Positions 10,818 to 22,417 of a DNA stretch of 64,000 nucleotides are shown one piece after another; the first letter of the stretch is position 1, and every line of letters begins with the position of its first letter. The position numbers were made by a program, and so were the translations under genes. The notes under the pieces were generated by a model. It was not told where the DNA came from and ran no database searches. It worked only from the letters and a program-made list of their open reading frames with translations. The stretch is from Hypomyces perniciosus (taxonomy: Eukaryota; Ascomycota; Sordariomycetes; Hypocreales; Hypocreaceae): NCBI GenBank assembly GCA_008477525.1, contig SPDT01000006.1, forward strand, positions 5,035,277 through 5,099,276. The letters are read 5' to 3'.

Positions 10818-12140
10818 GGAGAACTAAGAAGGGGAGCCATTGTTGTACGAATTCATCAATTATCTTGAACGCCGTGATCTGAGCCTCAGACCCGTGGTGA
10901 CAAAATAAACGCTTACTTTTCTGTGTCGAAAGGAGTTAATTGAATCGATAGATGAGCAGAAACAAGCTAGGAGCATCCTATAGACAACCTGAAGGTAGAA
11001 TATTCTGAATAATGACTATACCTCGATGCAAAGATATGAGTAGCAACTAATAATTACCATCGCACTATTTCCATTAGCATCATCCGACATTTCCCATTCA
11101 TATTGTTCCCGAATACCTCCAGGCCTATGTCTTAGATTCCAATCCGTTCGATCATAAACGTGGATCATCCAAGCTAGATCTAGGGGAGAACCCTCACGTC
11201 AGAAAGCCCTCTATGCTCGTACCGTAACACGTTTAGAAGACACGGAGATTGAGAAAGTCGGTAGGAAAAAAATGGCAGGAGTCGCAAATCTCATAGTTTT
11301 CCCAATGAATGACCTACTTTTAACTCTGAGCTTTTTCGGGGCTGTTCTCGGCTATTATATCCAGAACAGCCAGGAACTCTGTAGGCCGCAGTTTTAAGTG
11401 AGAATTGCGAATAAAACATAGGTACCTGCATATAACAATAGACCCTTAGCCTTTGATACTGTTTCAAGATCCATCTCGCAAGTCCAGGCCGATAAGAGGG
11501 AATCAGTGATAGTAAAGAAAAGGCACTATTTTTCGGGTGTTGGCCCGACGGCCGAACATTCAAATTATAATTAATCGAGACTCCATTCATCAAAGATGAT
11601 AAACTATAAGATATGCCTGCTTGTATATATATAACTAGATAAATTCTCCTAGCCTCTTAGCATGCCTATGGTCAGTCTCCTTCCTAGTCTGTTTTACAGC
11701 CTCATTCAATACCGCACTCTGAGCCGGTGCTGCGTTAACATGAGTAGCGCCTGAGCAATATCTGAATCGTGCCTAAGTCGGGCAAACCACAACAACACCT
11801 GCATAAATATTCCATTCAGCTTGCAGCTCAGAAAGCCTCTGTGGGGTAGAATCAATAGCGCGTCAATAGCTGGAATTTCAGCTGGTGGATGTATATGCGG
11901 ATTTCAATAATATTCCTTCAGCTTTCCCAATATAGACTGACTGAGGGGCAAAAAGGCTGCATGCACCGGACTGCATTTTCCAATAGCATTTGTTGATCGT
12001 TCATTGCATTTCCTGCCACGCTCCAGTATATAATTACTTATCCAGGGACCTTTATGGTCATCGCGCACGGTCTCTTCTCATTAACTTTTCCTATCATCCG
12101 GTCAACAACGTCAACACTTGCAACGCAGTTGACGTTCACA
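10818..12140. other. Intergenic, no gene seen
   Basis: About 1.3 kb with scattered stops on both strands. A 100-codon open frame on the minus strand (11291-11593) has no recognisable motifs. The last ~150 bases are the likely promoter of the DUF2235 gene. Confidence 0.5.
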
Positions 12141-14024
12141 ATGTCGGAAACTCCTCAGCCGATCCCAAAGCGTATTATTATATGCTGCGATGGCACGTGG
12201 CAGTCTGCCGTTTCAGGAGAGAAAAACAGCCCTTCAAATGTCACGAGACTGGCCCGCTGTCTGAACCGCGTCGCTGTCGAAGACGGCAAGACCCGGCAGC
12301 AGATTGTGTGGTACGACAGCGGTGTTGGAACGACATCGAGCTGGCTCGGGAAGAAACAAGAGGGCGCCATTGGTGCCGGTCTCGAAGGAAACATCAATGA
12401 AGCATACAACTTTGTTGCGCTCAACTGGACACCAGGAGATCAAGTGCTCTGTTTCGGCTTTTCACGGGGTGCCTACACTGCGAGGTCGATTGCCGGGCTG
12501 ATCTCGGACATTGGTATCTGCGAGCCGAGAAGACTGCATGATTTCTACGAAATCTGGGAGCTATACAAGGCTAATTACTCGGGCGAGAGGTTCCATGGAA
12601 GCAAGGCATGGTTTGACTACCTCGACGGCATACCGGCAGACGATGAGCACCAGCCTGATGACTTTGGCTACAAAAACATGAACTTTGTCTGGAAGAAACA
12701 TCCAAGGGGTGATTGGGCAATCAGCCCAGAGTCAAGGGAGATTGAAGTCGTGGGTGTATATGATACGGTTGGCGCCTTGGGCTTGCCAGACTTGCACGGG
12801 GTCAGGTTGGGTTGGGGGCCAGACAAGTACGGCTTCCACAATGTGAAGCTAAACCCAAGTAAGTACATGTACACACACGATAGCATATTGTATTTCTTTT
12901 CTAACAGCCTTTGCAGATATCAAACGTGCCTATCATGCACTTGCTTTAGATGAGCACCGTGAAGCATTTTCACCCACGCTTTGGCACTTGCCGGACGAGG
13001 TGATGATAGAGGAGGGAGATCTAGAGAAGCAGCAAAGACGAGTCGACGAGGCATGCAACAATTGGTACCTCGTAGCTTACGATAAGAAAGTCCCTCTAGA
13101 AGAGAGACAACGACTCAAGACTCTGTACGATGAAGCCCGCCGGGATTTGTGCCGCCTGCAGGAGAACAGCAAGCCTAGATCTGAACTCCGTCAGGTCTGG
13201 TTCCCAGGCATGCACATCAACATTGGCGGCGGTTCCAGCGACACACTGAAGAACAAGGGTGATCTTGAAGGTAATATCTCGTCCTGGCTCTATTGCTGAT
13301 AAAGCGTTAATGTTCGGTAGAAATGGCCAACATCACGTTCGCGTGGATGCTCGACCAAATCAGTCCCTACGTCTCCATCAACGAGACTGTCGTCTACCAA
13401 GACTCACGATACCGCCAGAACCACATCGATGATCTCAACGACCAATATCGCAAATATGACGAACAAGTGACCAAGGAGAAGGAAGAGGCTGCGAAGAGAA
13501 GCTGGGCTCAATGGGCTGGTCGTACGTTGGGTTCTTATGCCAACACCGTACTGCACCCCCTGACTAGACCTGAGAAACCCAACACTCTTCGTCGCGACTT
13601 TGGCTGGGGCACAGGCACTGTCGTCGACAGCTACGAAATGATGTATTGGCCAAATGGCTCTAAGCCTCGAACACCGGGAGCGTACGCAAAGGACATGAAG
13701 CATAATGCTCCAGGAGAGACCAAGGAAGAAATTCATCCAACGGTCGGATACCGATACAAGATGTTTCAAAAATTTCCAAAGGAACGCCAATACAGTCCTA
13801 TAGGTCTTGGAAATGGCAAGTATGAGAGACGGCAGAACACCAAGGGAGAGTGGGAGTATGTGCTTGGCGATGTGGTTTTGCCAGAGTATAAAATGCCGGC
13901 AAAGATTAAGAAAGGAGAGGCTACTTTCGAGAGATTTGCTCTTTCACTGGCATGGGAGAAGACGGAAGTTTATATTAAAAATCTCGATAAAGAGAACGGC
14001 ATTCGCGAGGAGGACTTTGAATGA
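12141..14024 (+). CDS. DUF2235 alpha/beta-hydrolase (T6SS Tle1-like phospholipase family)
   Basis: Three exons: 12141-12858, 12917-13270 and 13321-14024, with introns of 58 and 50 nt (GTAAGT..TGCAG and GTAATA..GGTAG), giving 591 aa. The N-terminus RIIICCDGTWQS is the signature start of DUF2235 proteins. The nucleophile elbow FGFSRGAYTARSIAGLI puts the Ser at about residue 108. EVVGVYDTVGALGLP carries the conserved downstream Asp, and VWFPGMHINIGGG the His region. In bacteria related domains are type VI secretion phospholipase effectors. In fungi they are multicopy and of unknown role. The C-terminal third is charged, with YRKYDEQVTKEKEEAAKR as a possible coiled coil. The chosen ATG is MSETPQP; in-frame sequence 5' of it is not family-like. 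It is convergent with the HET gene, 37 bp apart. Confidence 0.9.
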
Positions 14025-14061
14025 GCAGAGTGTCATTTGCTCACGTATATAATTCAATTGC

Positions 14062-16386
14062 TCATCCGAGAATCAACTCAATATCTTTACGCTCCTGCAT
14101 TTCCCACAAACTCTTCTCCACGCGCCCCGAGGCTTTCCGGTATGCAACGCCGTCTATCCACTCAATCCACAACACGTGGTAATATTCATACATTTCGCCG
14201 TCTTTTGGCCTCTCCTCATGATCCCATTCATCTAACACCTGATACGTTAGCCATTGGCGAGCGTCCCTCGGGACACGACCCAAGGCAACTTCAACCAGCT
14301 CTATTTCTTGTCCCATCAAGTCTCTACCATTGTTCTCATCGAATCTTGGTGGCCTTTCTTGGAGTCGCATGGCGCCAATCCAAGCTGACGCCTTGTCTCG
14401 AAGTGAAATGGTCGTGATACCCACCACGTATCGTGGCGTAATGACTTCGCCGCCATATAGAAATGCTCGTTTTGTCAGACATGAAATGAATGGTGCGGAG
14501 ACAGGCTTTTTTGGGGTCTGTAATGGATCGGGTAGGGGAACAGGATACCAAAATTCTGACTCAGGCTCTGAGTCGTGCTTATAAAAGTACCTTGGTGGGT
14601 TATCGAATTCTGGTGGCGGAAAAGTGAACCTCTCTGAAGGAGCCTCGGCATCAACACTGTGTCTGGTCCAGCCAGGAGGACAAGGGCTCTTTCGTCCTTC
14701 AACGGAATACTTCTGCCTGTACTCAAACCAGGTGTTCCGAATGGGAATTTGAGGAGCCTCTAAGCTTTCTTTCCAATGCCACTGGACGAGGGGCGTGATT
14801 CTGTCAAAGTACCTGGCACCCTCCCTAGACTTTCCAGATCTGATAAAGTCCAGCGCCGGATGGAATGCAATTGGCGACAGCGTGCCTTTCCAGCCTATCC
14901 AGCTCCAACTGGGAAGACAGATGTTCGTACCACACCCCTTTGCCCTTCGGCGAGCCAGTGTGTCACGGGGCTCCCAAAGGATCGCTATGTTGAACATGGC
15001 AACAGGCAGGCCGGAGATGAAGCCGCCATCAAAGCTTGTTGCGAAGGCATTGAGGATACCGGCAAAACCACCAAGTGCATCCTCTGGATATGTCAAGTCT
15101 CTCCTGTTGTACGTACCAATCATGTTCCACAACACAGATGGGTCAGGGATAGCACTTGACAGCGCTGCTTGCACATCAAGGGCGGCGTTAGTTTGTCCAC
15201 CATGTTTCTCACCCACCTCACCCCAAATATCAGTTTTGCAAACCCACCTGGCCCAGCCCCCCTCGAAGAAGAGCTGTCTCTGGGAAAACACATCTTCTTG
15301 GTATGTCCATCCACGTGTAGCCCATTTTGTACTCCTCGGATGCATGATGCATTCGACAACTTGAGCGCCAGGCCGTAATGTATGGATTACCTGGGTCGCA
15401 CACCTTGACTCAGTGAGGCCGCTAAGCCCTGGGAGACCGCTATCCGCGTCGATGCCGTCTGAAGCAGTGATTGTTATGAATGCATTAGAATATATGGACA
15501 TCATCTTGTTAATCTCTGCGTCCTTGTGCACCGGATCATCTTGAACGATACATAGAGAATCTACCCAAAGGTATCGTTCACCAAGTCGTTCGACACAGCT
15601 CATCGCATCCCTTACTGTCCTAGGTATGGGAACACTGGTTCTTCCATCGAAGAATGCTGATGGTTTCTGCAGCTGGATAATATTGTCAAGTCGAGCCATA
15701 AATGTGGGCGTTCCTCCCCAAACATAGCTTAGAGCTACATATCGATCAAGCTGAGATGGTCGCACTAAACATTTGCGCCAGACATCGATGAGCCATGTGG
15801 GCCGGACATCATGGCCGTATGATGTTCGTGTCTGATCGGAGCCACAGGTATCGCCGTGTGAAGAAAGGCATTTTTCTTTCCATTGTCTGAGAAGGCTGTG
15901 ATCAATCCAGAGAGGATTCACAAGTCGTGCAGTGCCATGTCGTTGAGATTTTGTATCTTTACGAAGCAGGTAAAGTCTCCCTGATGTAAATTGCTCAGAC
16001 TTTCCGAAGCTTTTGATGTCGGCATGGATTTCGAGGTGGTCCCATCCAGTAAATGCCAACACTGCGATTGTAACTTCATCAGCGGCACTAGTTGTGAGAT
16101 GGACTTTTAAGATTGATGCAATAAACTTGGGGTGGTATGGACATTGAGACTCCAAGACTTGCTTCCAGTCGTCGATGGTGACGTGATTCCTAGTATCTCC
16201 CCGGATCTCGACTGGAGCTTGGAGCAAACTAAGCAACTTTTCGCAAATCTCACACGGCTGGAATTGTTACTCAATATTCCGCCCCTGATTCCAAGATGGT
16301 TCTAAATCACATACCTGTTGTGGCAGCGAGCCGCGCTTTGAAGGCTGCCGCCTGACGGAGAGGTGGCTCGTTGGGACGTCTGACAT
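14062..16386 (-). CDS. Heterokaryon-incompatibility (HET) domain protein
   Basis: Two exons, 16386-16315 and 16257-14062, with a 57-nt intron (GTATGT..TTCCAG), giving 755 aa. The HET domain lies at about residues 195-345: RYVALSYVWGG, IPRTVRDAMSCVERLGERYLWVDSLCIVQDD (quoted here as three conserved blocks: the IPRTVRDA, YLWVDSLCIVQDD and YSNAFITITASDG segments), then GLPGLS. HET domains trigger programmed cell death when unlike strains fuse and may also act in innate immunity. Upstream of the domain, CEICEKLL is typical of the N-terminal Cys-containing region of such proteins. The small first exon encodes 24 residues and removes the need for a non-ATG start. No second effector domain is visible in the C-terminal half. 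It is intact, unlike several neighbours of the same functional class. Confidence 0.92.
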
Positions 16387-17106
16387 GGTAGATCACACCC
16401 TTCTTTCCATTCAGAATCGCCGGTTTATGTTGATGACGGATCTAATCGAGATGTATCTAAATACTATAATAAGTTCTTAGTACATGACGGCCCGTTCCTG
16501 GCGTCTCCACGCGCATATGACGATTGATAAAGAGGGGCGACAGAGGGGCAAACATACTCTAATTACCACTACTAATACTCCGTACTCCACACTTCGTAAT
16601 ATCATCATTAACTCTAACCTGAGCGTCGAATAGCGGGGGGAAACGGCCACCGATCACATGACGATTCGGTCTGATCCCGCTCAAGTAAGTCCAGGTCTCA
16701 GTTCCATTTAAACCTCGCCCTTCATATATACCCCCTAAGACACGATCGGTAAGCTCTTTTGCTAGGGTTTTAGCGCATTCTGGCTTAGTGGACTATTTAT
16801 CAATTTCTGAGTCTAGCACATTAATTAAAGGCCAATGGTAGTCTGGTTAGGCCAAGATCCACTACCTTTTCGAGAAGAGCCCTTTCTTCTTTCAAGTTTT
16901 ACCCTAGTACTCCGTAGCCTGAAAGAAATTCTTCAAGCTTAGTCAAAATTAAGATTGCATTATATACCTATACTTGATTGCGAGATACAAAAGGGGACAA
17001 AGGTATATCTTCCAACCATTAGATAGAAAATCTTGGAGATAAGTACAGTCACTAGGTCAGAACACCTTTATGCAGTAGTTGCGAGGCATTTTATTTGGAT
17101 ATCCCA
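16387..17106. other. Intergenic, no gene seen
   Basis: 720 bases with many stops in all frames. Includes CTCCGTACTCC-type motifs near 16576, which recur in several intergenic regions of this window. The first part is the promoter of the HET gene. Confidence 0.5.
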
Positions 17107-20100
17107 TCATTGACTACGAATGCCCTTCTTAAGCAGCATGCTAACCAACCCTGCAATGGTCTCTAGCTGTTCTCGTTTCAGGCCGTCGCATTTCTTGAGC
17201 GTATCGACCACATCCGGAAATGTCTTCCACACCTCAATGTACTTATGGTTCGTATGTTGATCTGTACCAATTGACCTCATGGCAGACTCCATTTGTTCGC
17301 GACATCGAATATTGATCAGGTCATGTCTGCCGATGGCGACGGTTGGATGATCCTGCTTCGTGGCTTCGGTGTGCAAGACACTCAGCCTGACGCACTCGAT
17401 AATCAGCGCGGCCAAGCCAGCAGCAAGGGCGGTTGCTACGGAGCTCCCTGAGTGGGCTTCAAAACGTTGCAATTCTTGATTATTGGTGTCTTCCGGGGGA
17501 TCAATAACCAAGTCGTGGCCGGGAAAGATGAAGCTTAGCCCGGGTTCGTCGCTAACATTATCCACCATGCTGCCAGTAGCCTTGGCAGCACCGATCCTGA
17601 AGATTTTTGGGTTGCAGCTATAAGGATACGTTAAATCGGCTGACTTTCCTTGGTCGCTGGCTGCGCAGAACATGAGGATGTCCCTTGTGTTGAGTGCGTT
17701 GTAGATTGCGTTGTCAAAAGCCTCCTTCATCGACTTATCGGCCGGTGGCTTGATTGTCCACGACATGGAGATAATTTGTGCTCCTATGTCGGTCGCGTAC
17801 TTAATAGCCTGTAGCAATGCTTTAGCGACACGCGGAAACAATATATTTGCATGTCCGAACAGATGGATAGATACACTTACCTCTATTGCGCTGTTGGGAT
17901 TGATTTGGAGCTTTGTCGAATTCCTGACAGAAAATGTCTCTAGCTTAATGACATGTATCACAGCACTCGGGCAAATACGGTGGATTAGCCTTGCCATCAG
18001 CGTTCCATGGCCGGAGGACGAATCCCAGTACGGAGATACGCGCCAAGCTGAGCCTTCTTGGTAGTGGCGGAAGCTTTTGCCTGGGATTTTCATGCCCCTT
18101 AAATCATCATGAGTGATATCAGTGCCGTCGTCGATCAGGGCTACCTCTACAGGCTTCAGAAACTCATCTTTTATCGGGTCTTTTAGCGCAAGGATTTGTC
18201 GGAAGCAAGAAGCAAAATCTTCCATACACTGCATCCACTTATGCGGATCGACCACCCGTTGCTGGTGTTGGTTGGACTGGCTGTCAGGTAGATGGCTGTC
18301 GGCCGACGGAATCTTGTATAGCCCAACTTTCGGTGACTGATATAGAACTTGAATTTTTTTGAGTGGGCTGGAATCGGGCCGCCACTTGTTGAGCCGCTTC
18401 TCGAAGTCATCAAGGTATTTCTGGATTCTCTGGTTTGATTCTATTCCCTATACATAATCATACGTTAGAAATATGTTACCCTTTGTTGTTAATGATGAAT
18501 GGACAAATGAACATTACAACCTACCTCGACTTGAGTTATGTGAATCTCTTCCAATGTGGTTATCATGCATAAACCTTCCGCCTCAGACCAGGCTCGTAGT
18601 ACGGGGTTTCTCCCGCTCCATTGAAGAAAAATTACTCGAAGGTGGCTCCCAATACACTTGAGCGACAGAGGATCCAAATCTAATCTCCGCCAGTCAAGTA
18701 TCTCGACACACTAAGTATATCAATTAGGACCAGATCTACTTATCTAATAGCTGGAAAGCATCCGCATTACTTACAAACAACTTGAGTGAGTCTTCAATGG
18801 CTTCATCACTGTGTGATGGAGCTTTTAGATCATCGACAATAACCTACATATTTGTTAGCGCCATAAAATTTAGCCATAGGTAGGCTGGAGTATCCGTAAG
18901 AGCTTCATACTTTGATAATGCGCTTGACACCTTTATACTTGAGCCAGTTGAAAAAGAAGACCAGATCCTGTGAAGATTTTGAGACATGCTGCTCTTGTAG
19001 TACTTGGAACCGGTAGGGTTCAACTTACTGTTCGACCCTGACATCGAGTGGCTGGGACCTTCTTATCATCCTCCAACTCGATTTGTGGAAATGCGACATA
19101 CTGAAGTACATTGTTGAACTTGAGATGGCTGAAATGATCTTCGAAATCTTTCTTGCTCATCTTTCTGGCGGGCCCAAAATCAAACCAAAGTTCTTCATCT
19201 ACATAGAGCTGTCAGATGCCTTATGCATAGATTTACCCTCACGAAGCATAAGTAACTGAAGAAAAAGCTACATACCTTCCTCTGGCACTCACAGATAACG
19301 AAAAACATGGTCTGGTCGTTGAGTGCGCAGAAAAAAAAGTTTGAGTAGTTCTCTGATCTCCTTGGAAGCATCCTCTCGCTCTCGCTCTCGCTCTTCGGGA
19401 TTTGCTCTTCGTGGTAGAGGAAGTATCCTGGATCCCCCAGTTCTGGAGGATGGTTGTGGCAGCATCTTATGGGGGAATTCCTGAGTCTCGTCCTTACCCT
19501 CCCCAGGAATCGCCGAAATTGACATTGAATTCTTGCGCGTTATGCCAATGTCAACTTCATCGGTTCTGTCCATATCTCTGTCTCTAGGCGCCGGCGGAGG
19601 AGGTAGTCCCATGTCGCCTTTCTCAATCCTCGAAACGGTATTCTTCTTTTCGGGTTTGATGTCGGCGTAACTATTTTTTTCGTCTTTGGCTCCCTTGGGA
19701 AGAGCATGAGCGCATTTCTTCTTTTGGTCTTCAGCCAGCGACATCTTGCTCCGGCTTTGTTTTCGGGTGTGCATATGGTACTGGTAGACAGAAGCACGAC
19801 GACCTGCGGGCAACTCCATTTCAAGAACCAGAGCATTTGGTTCTTCAAGAAGCAACTGTTTGACGATACCGACTTGTTCTTTGCAGCACCTTTCGTACTC
19901 AACGGCTAGATGGAGCGGCGTGCAGCCCTGGCTATCGGTCATGGTAAACATCTCTCTGGGTACGGACTTACACAACTTCTCCCATTTCAAGATGATAAAT
20001 TTATCATTTCTGAAACGGCCAGCGAGTGCGGCATGCAGGCATGTCGTTATTTTCTTGTGTTCGCCCTCCTGACACTCACTTTTGAGTGCATCCTTGACCT

Positions 20101-20560
20101 TATTCAATGTGCCTGACCCCAGCAATGAAAACATGCTAAGGAAAATCCTCGTGTTCCCCTCGGATATGGCGATGGTAAGCGGGGTGCGCCGAGATGCATC
20201 AAATTTCCCCATTAAATGCGGCAGACGGGTGATGGCTTGCGCTGTGAGGAATCCTAAATTGTTGCTGTCGGTCGGCTTGTAGTAAGCCAGGTGATGTAAG
20301 AAGTTGTACTCGTCTTCATCCCAAGCCGAAGTCTTGGCCCATACTGATACCCGCTGTTTCACGAAATCGTCCCATTTTCCCAATCTCTCGGCTTTTTCGG
20401 CATCAGTCTCTTTCTCATTTCCCTTCAATGGAGGAAGGGCTCGTGCTTCCTCAACATGCTTGTCAAACAGCTTCTTCACAACAGGTTCATTTTGGCCTGA
20501 CGCGTCTTCTTCATCAATGTCGATTGCGTCATAATCAAGGTCGTCGGCATGATCAGACAT
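17107..20560 (-). CDS. Ankyrin-repeat protein with C-terminal subtilisin-like (S8) protease domain; one frameshift
   Basis: Minus-strand exons by splice signals: 20560-19276, 19208-19029, 18967-18911, 18843-18775, 18710-18525 and 18447-17107. This gives about 1038 aa once a single-base shift in an eight-A run (19331-19338) is allowed for. The N-terminal third has ankyrin-like repeats (NFLHHLAYY, DASRRTPLTIAISEGN, DSQGCTPLHLAVEYE). The middle (ELWFDFGPARK, NVLQYVAFPQIELE, WSGRNPVLRAWSEAEG) is typical of fungal ankyrin-protease proteins. The S8 triad is complete: Asp in VALIDDGTD, His in SSGHGTLMARL, Ser in GSSVATALAAG. Residues 17880-17809 could be a 72-nt in-frame intron (GTAAGT..CTACAG). Proteins of this make-up are thought of as NLR-like sensors with a protease effector; that role is inference. 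The frameshift may be a homopolymer sequencing error. Confidence 0.85.
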
Positions 20561-21002
20561 TCTCCTGGTTGGCGCGTTTTGTATCGAGTGGGGAGCAAAG
20601 AACCTTGGTTATGCAATTATCATTGAGAAGTGATCCTTGAGGTTCGAGGCCTTCAATCAGAGGGACACAGCTCTTTTTGATCATCGCCACCGACGAAGTT
20701 AGCTCACATTAGAGCCCTCATTATCGACATGTATAGGGAGGGTCGGGCCGTCATTAGTAAGTTCAAATGGGCCTCCGCAAAAGAGAATATTATGTGTTGG
20801 GCAGCAATGCAGAGGACATGTACTTCGTGCAGTAGAAGTATCCGCTACTATGCAGCCTGTGGTGGTGTCGTGGGACCGTGGGCTGATTTAGATTTTATAA
20901 GCCCTTCAACGAAGACAGCCAAGATAGTCCTCAACATCACAGATAGAAGTATACAAGGCCATGTAGGTAACAAATACACCCAATATACAGTTACCCCGCT
21001 CC
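20561..21002. other. Intergenic upstream of ankyrin-protease gene
   Basis: 442 bases containing the probable promoter of the ankyrin-protease gene and the 3' end of the next minus-strand gene. No gene seen. Confidence 0.45.
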
Positions 21003-21950
21003 TTACTGTCCAGTCGCTGCGAACGAGGCCTCCACTCCCATCCTCACCTCACACAACGAATACAGCTTAATGCTGCTCAGACCTTGTCCATTGTGGCTCC
21101 TACCCCTCCTTTCCTTCTCCCCCGTCTTCTGGGGGTTCTGGGGGTTAAAGAGAATAGGATCATCCAGCGGCACCTTTGCGAACCATTGCTGCAAGCCCGA
21201 TACAAAATCGACCTCAGCCTCAAGGGTAACCTTGGCATTGAAGGGCTCGCTGTCCTCGCGGCGCAGGAGAGCTGCGACTTTGATAGAGTCTGGAATGCCT
21301 GTCTCGCGTCGCCTATTTTCCTGCATATTCCAAACCGCAACAGTAGATTCGCCCGAATTCTTGCCTGTGCCGAGATTAATGCTGCCTGTAATGGTCGTTG
21401 CATCGCTAATGTCCCTGCTGACGGTCTTGTCGATGGATGCCGCTGTGCCAATCCTCATAAACGGCACGCCTTGAGCGCCGAGATTAATCTCCCCACGACG
21501 AGTAGTCGACTCCTGGTCTATGGTCGGCACTACCGTCCATCTTTCTTCAGGGGCGATGGCATCGACAATGGGAGCAGTGCCGTTCTTGTTGGCAGCAAAG
21601 AACTCAATGTTGACGCGGGCGTGCTTTACACGCCGTGAATTCTTTTGGGGGTCGAAGCGAAACCGGAACACCATCAATGTCGCCTTGTCGTCTCCGCCTT
21701 CTTCGTAGGTCCCATGCGTGACATCCATCAAATCCACCCTCGTGTGGATATTGCCCCGCGTGCGCTCGATGACATTGCGCCTTTCCCAGTCTATAAGCGA
21801 AGCATTTTGGGTGCGAAACGTGCTATCCTCGCCGACCACAATCTCGTAGAGGGTCACGTCACGTTCCAAGAGAGGCGCAGCATCACTGTCCTTGTCATCA
21901 GCTTGCTGGGTTGTTATGGTCGGGTTATTATTGTTCTGGCACTCTCCCAT
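21003..21950 (-). CDS. Conserved-looking hypothetical protein (315 aa)
   Basis: An uninterrupted minus-strand frame. The likely start is MGECQNNNNPT at 21950; the same frame is open for 36 more codons upstream (to 22058). I do not recognise a named domain. The composition looks like a real soluble protein with alternating strands: DVTLYEIVVGED, RVDLMDVTHGTY, TLMVFRFRFDPQKNS, HARVNIEFFAA. A Gly-rich region (GSINLGTGKNSG) and a segment FNAKVTLEAEVDFVSG near the end suggest a beta-rich, possibly C2- or lectin-like fold; that is a guess. There is no signal peptide or membrane segment. It lies between the ankyrin-protease and the NACHT-like gene, so a link to those systems is conceivable. Three long frames on the opposite strand are shadows. 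Confidence 0.7.
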   Translation of the reverse strand: MGECQNNNNPTITTQQADDKDSDAAPLLERDVTLYEIVVGEDSTFRTQNASLIDWERRNVIERTRGNIHTRVDLMDVTHGTYEEGGDDKATLMVFRFRFDPQKNSRRVKHARVNIEFFAANKNGTAPIVDAIAPEERWTVVPTIDQESTTRRGEINLGAQGVPFMRIGTAASIDKTVSRDISDATTITGSINLGTGKNSGESTVAVWNMQENRRRETGIPDSIKVAALLRREDSEPFNAKVTLEAEVDFVSGLQQWFAKVPLDDPILFNPQNPQKTGEKERRGRSHNGQGLSSIKLYSLCEVRMGVEASFAATGQ

Positions 21951-22417
21951 TGCGTCGGGTCGGTTAATAGACAGTATGATCGGATGGCTGCATTCATAAA
22001 AACAAGAGCGAAGCCGCAAGAGGACCGGGATGATTTCGTCATGCCTTTCAAAATCCACGTCTCATCTTCTTATTGCTCTTCCCCGCTTCGACCTGTTGGA
22101 CGATTCGTGGATCCGTCCATATGCCCCACGACAACCCAGCAGACTGCATACAAGTACATGCCAAGATAATACCACCACATCAGGATGGTGGTATTGTCCA
22201 TCCAGGTATTTTACTGCCTAAGGCCAGAATAATACATAGCCATTGGTTCCCACAGAACAGCTTTGTAGAAAGTTATTCCATCCCGAACTTCATCCCACAA
22301 ACCAGATTATGTTGGCTAATATCATTTTCCTTTCTGCCTTCTCCACGAGTATCACATCCAACTAACAATCTCTGTCGCTTTTACTCAAGGAGTGTCTTGT
22401 AAACATAGCCAGAAATC
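21951..22417. other. Divergent promoter region between hypothetical gene and NACHT-ankyrin gene
   Basis: 467 bases between the likely ATG at 21950 (-) and the ATG at 22418 (+). No gene seen. A small palindrome, ACCACCACATC..GATGGTGGT, lies near 22171-22193. Confidence 0.45.

Noticed and set aside
17809..17880. A definite 72-nt intron in the S8 protease exon
   Set aside because: Splice signals are present but the stretch is also open and the end (VAKALLQAIKYA) looks protein-like, so it is reported only as an alternative.
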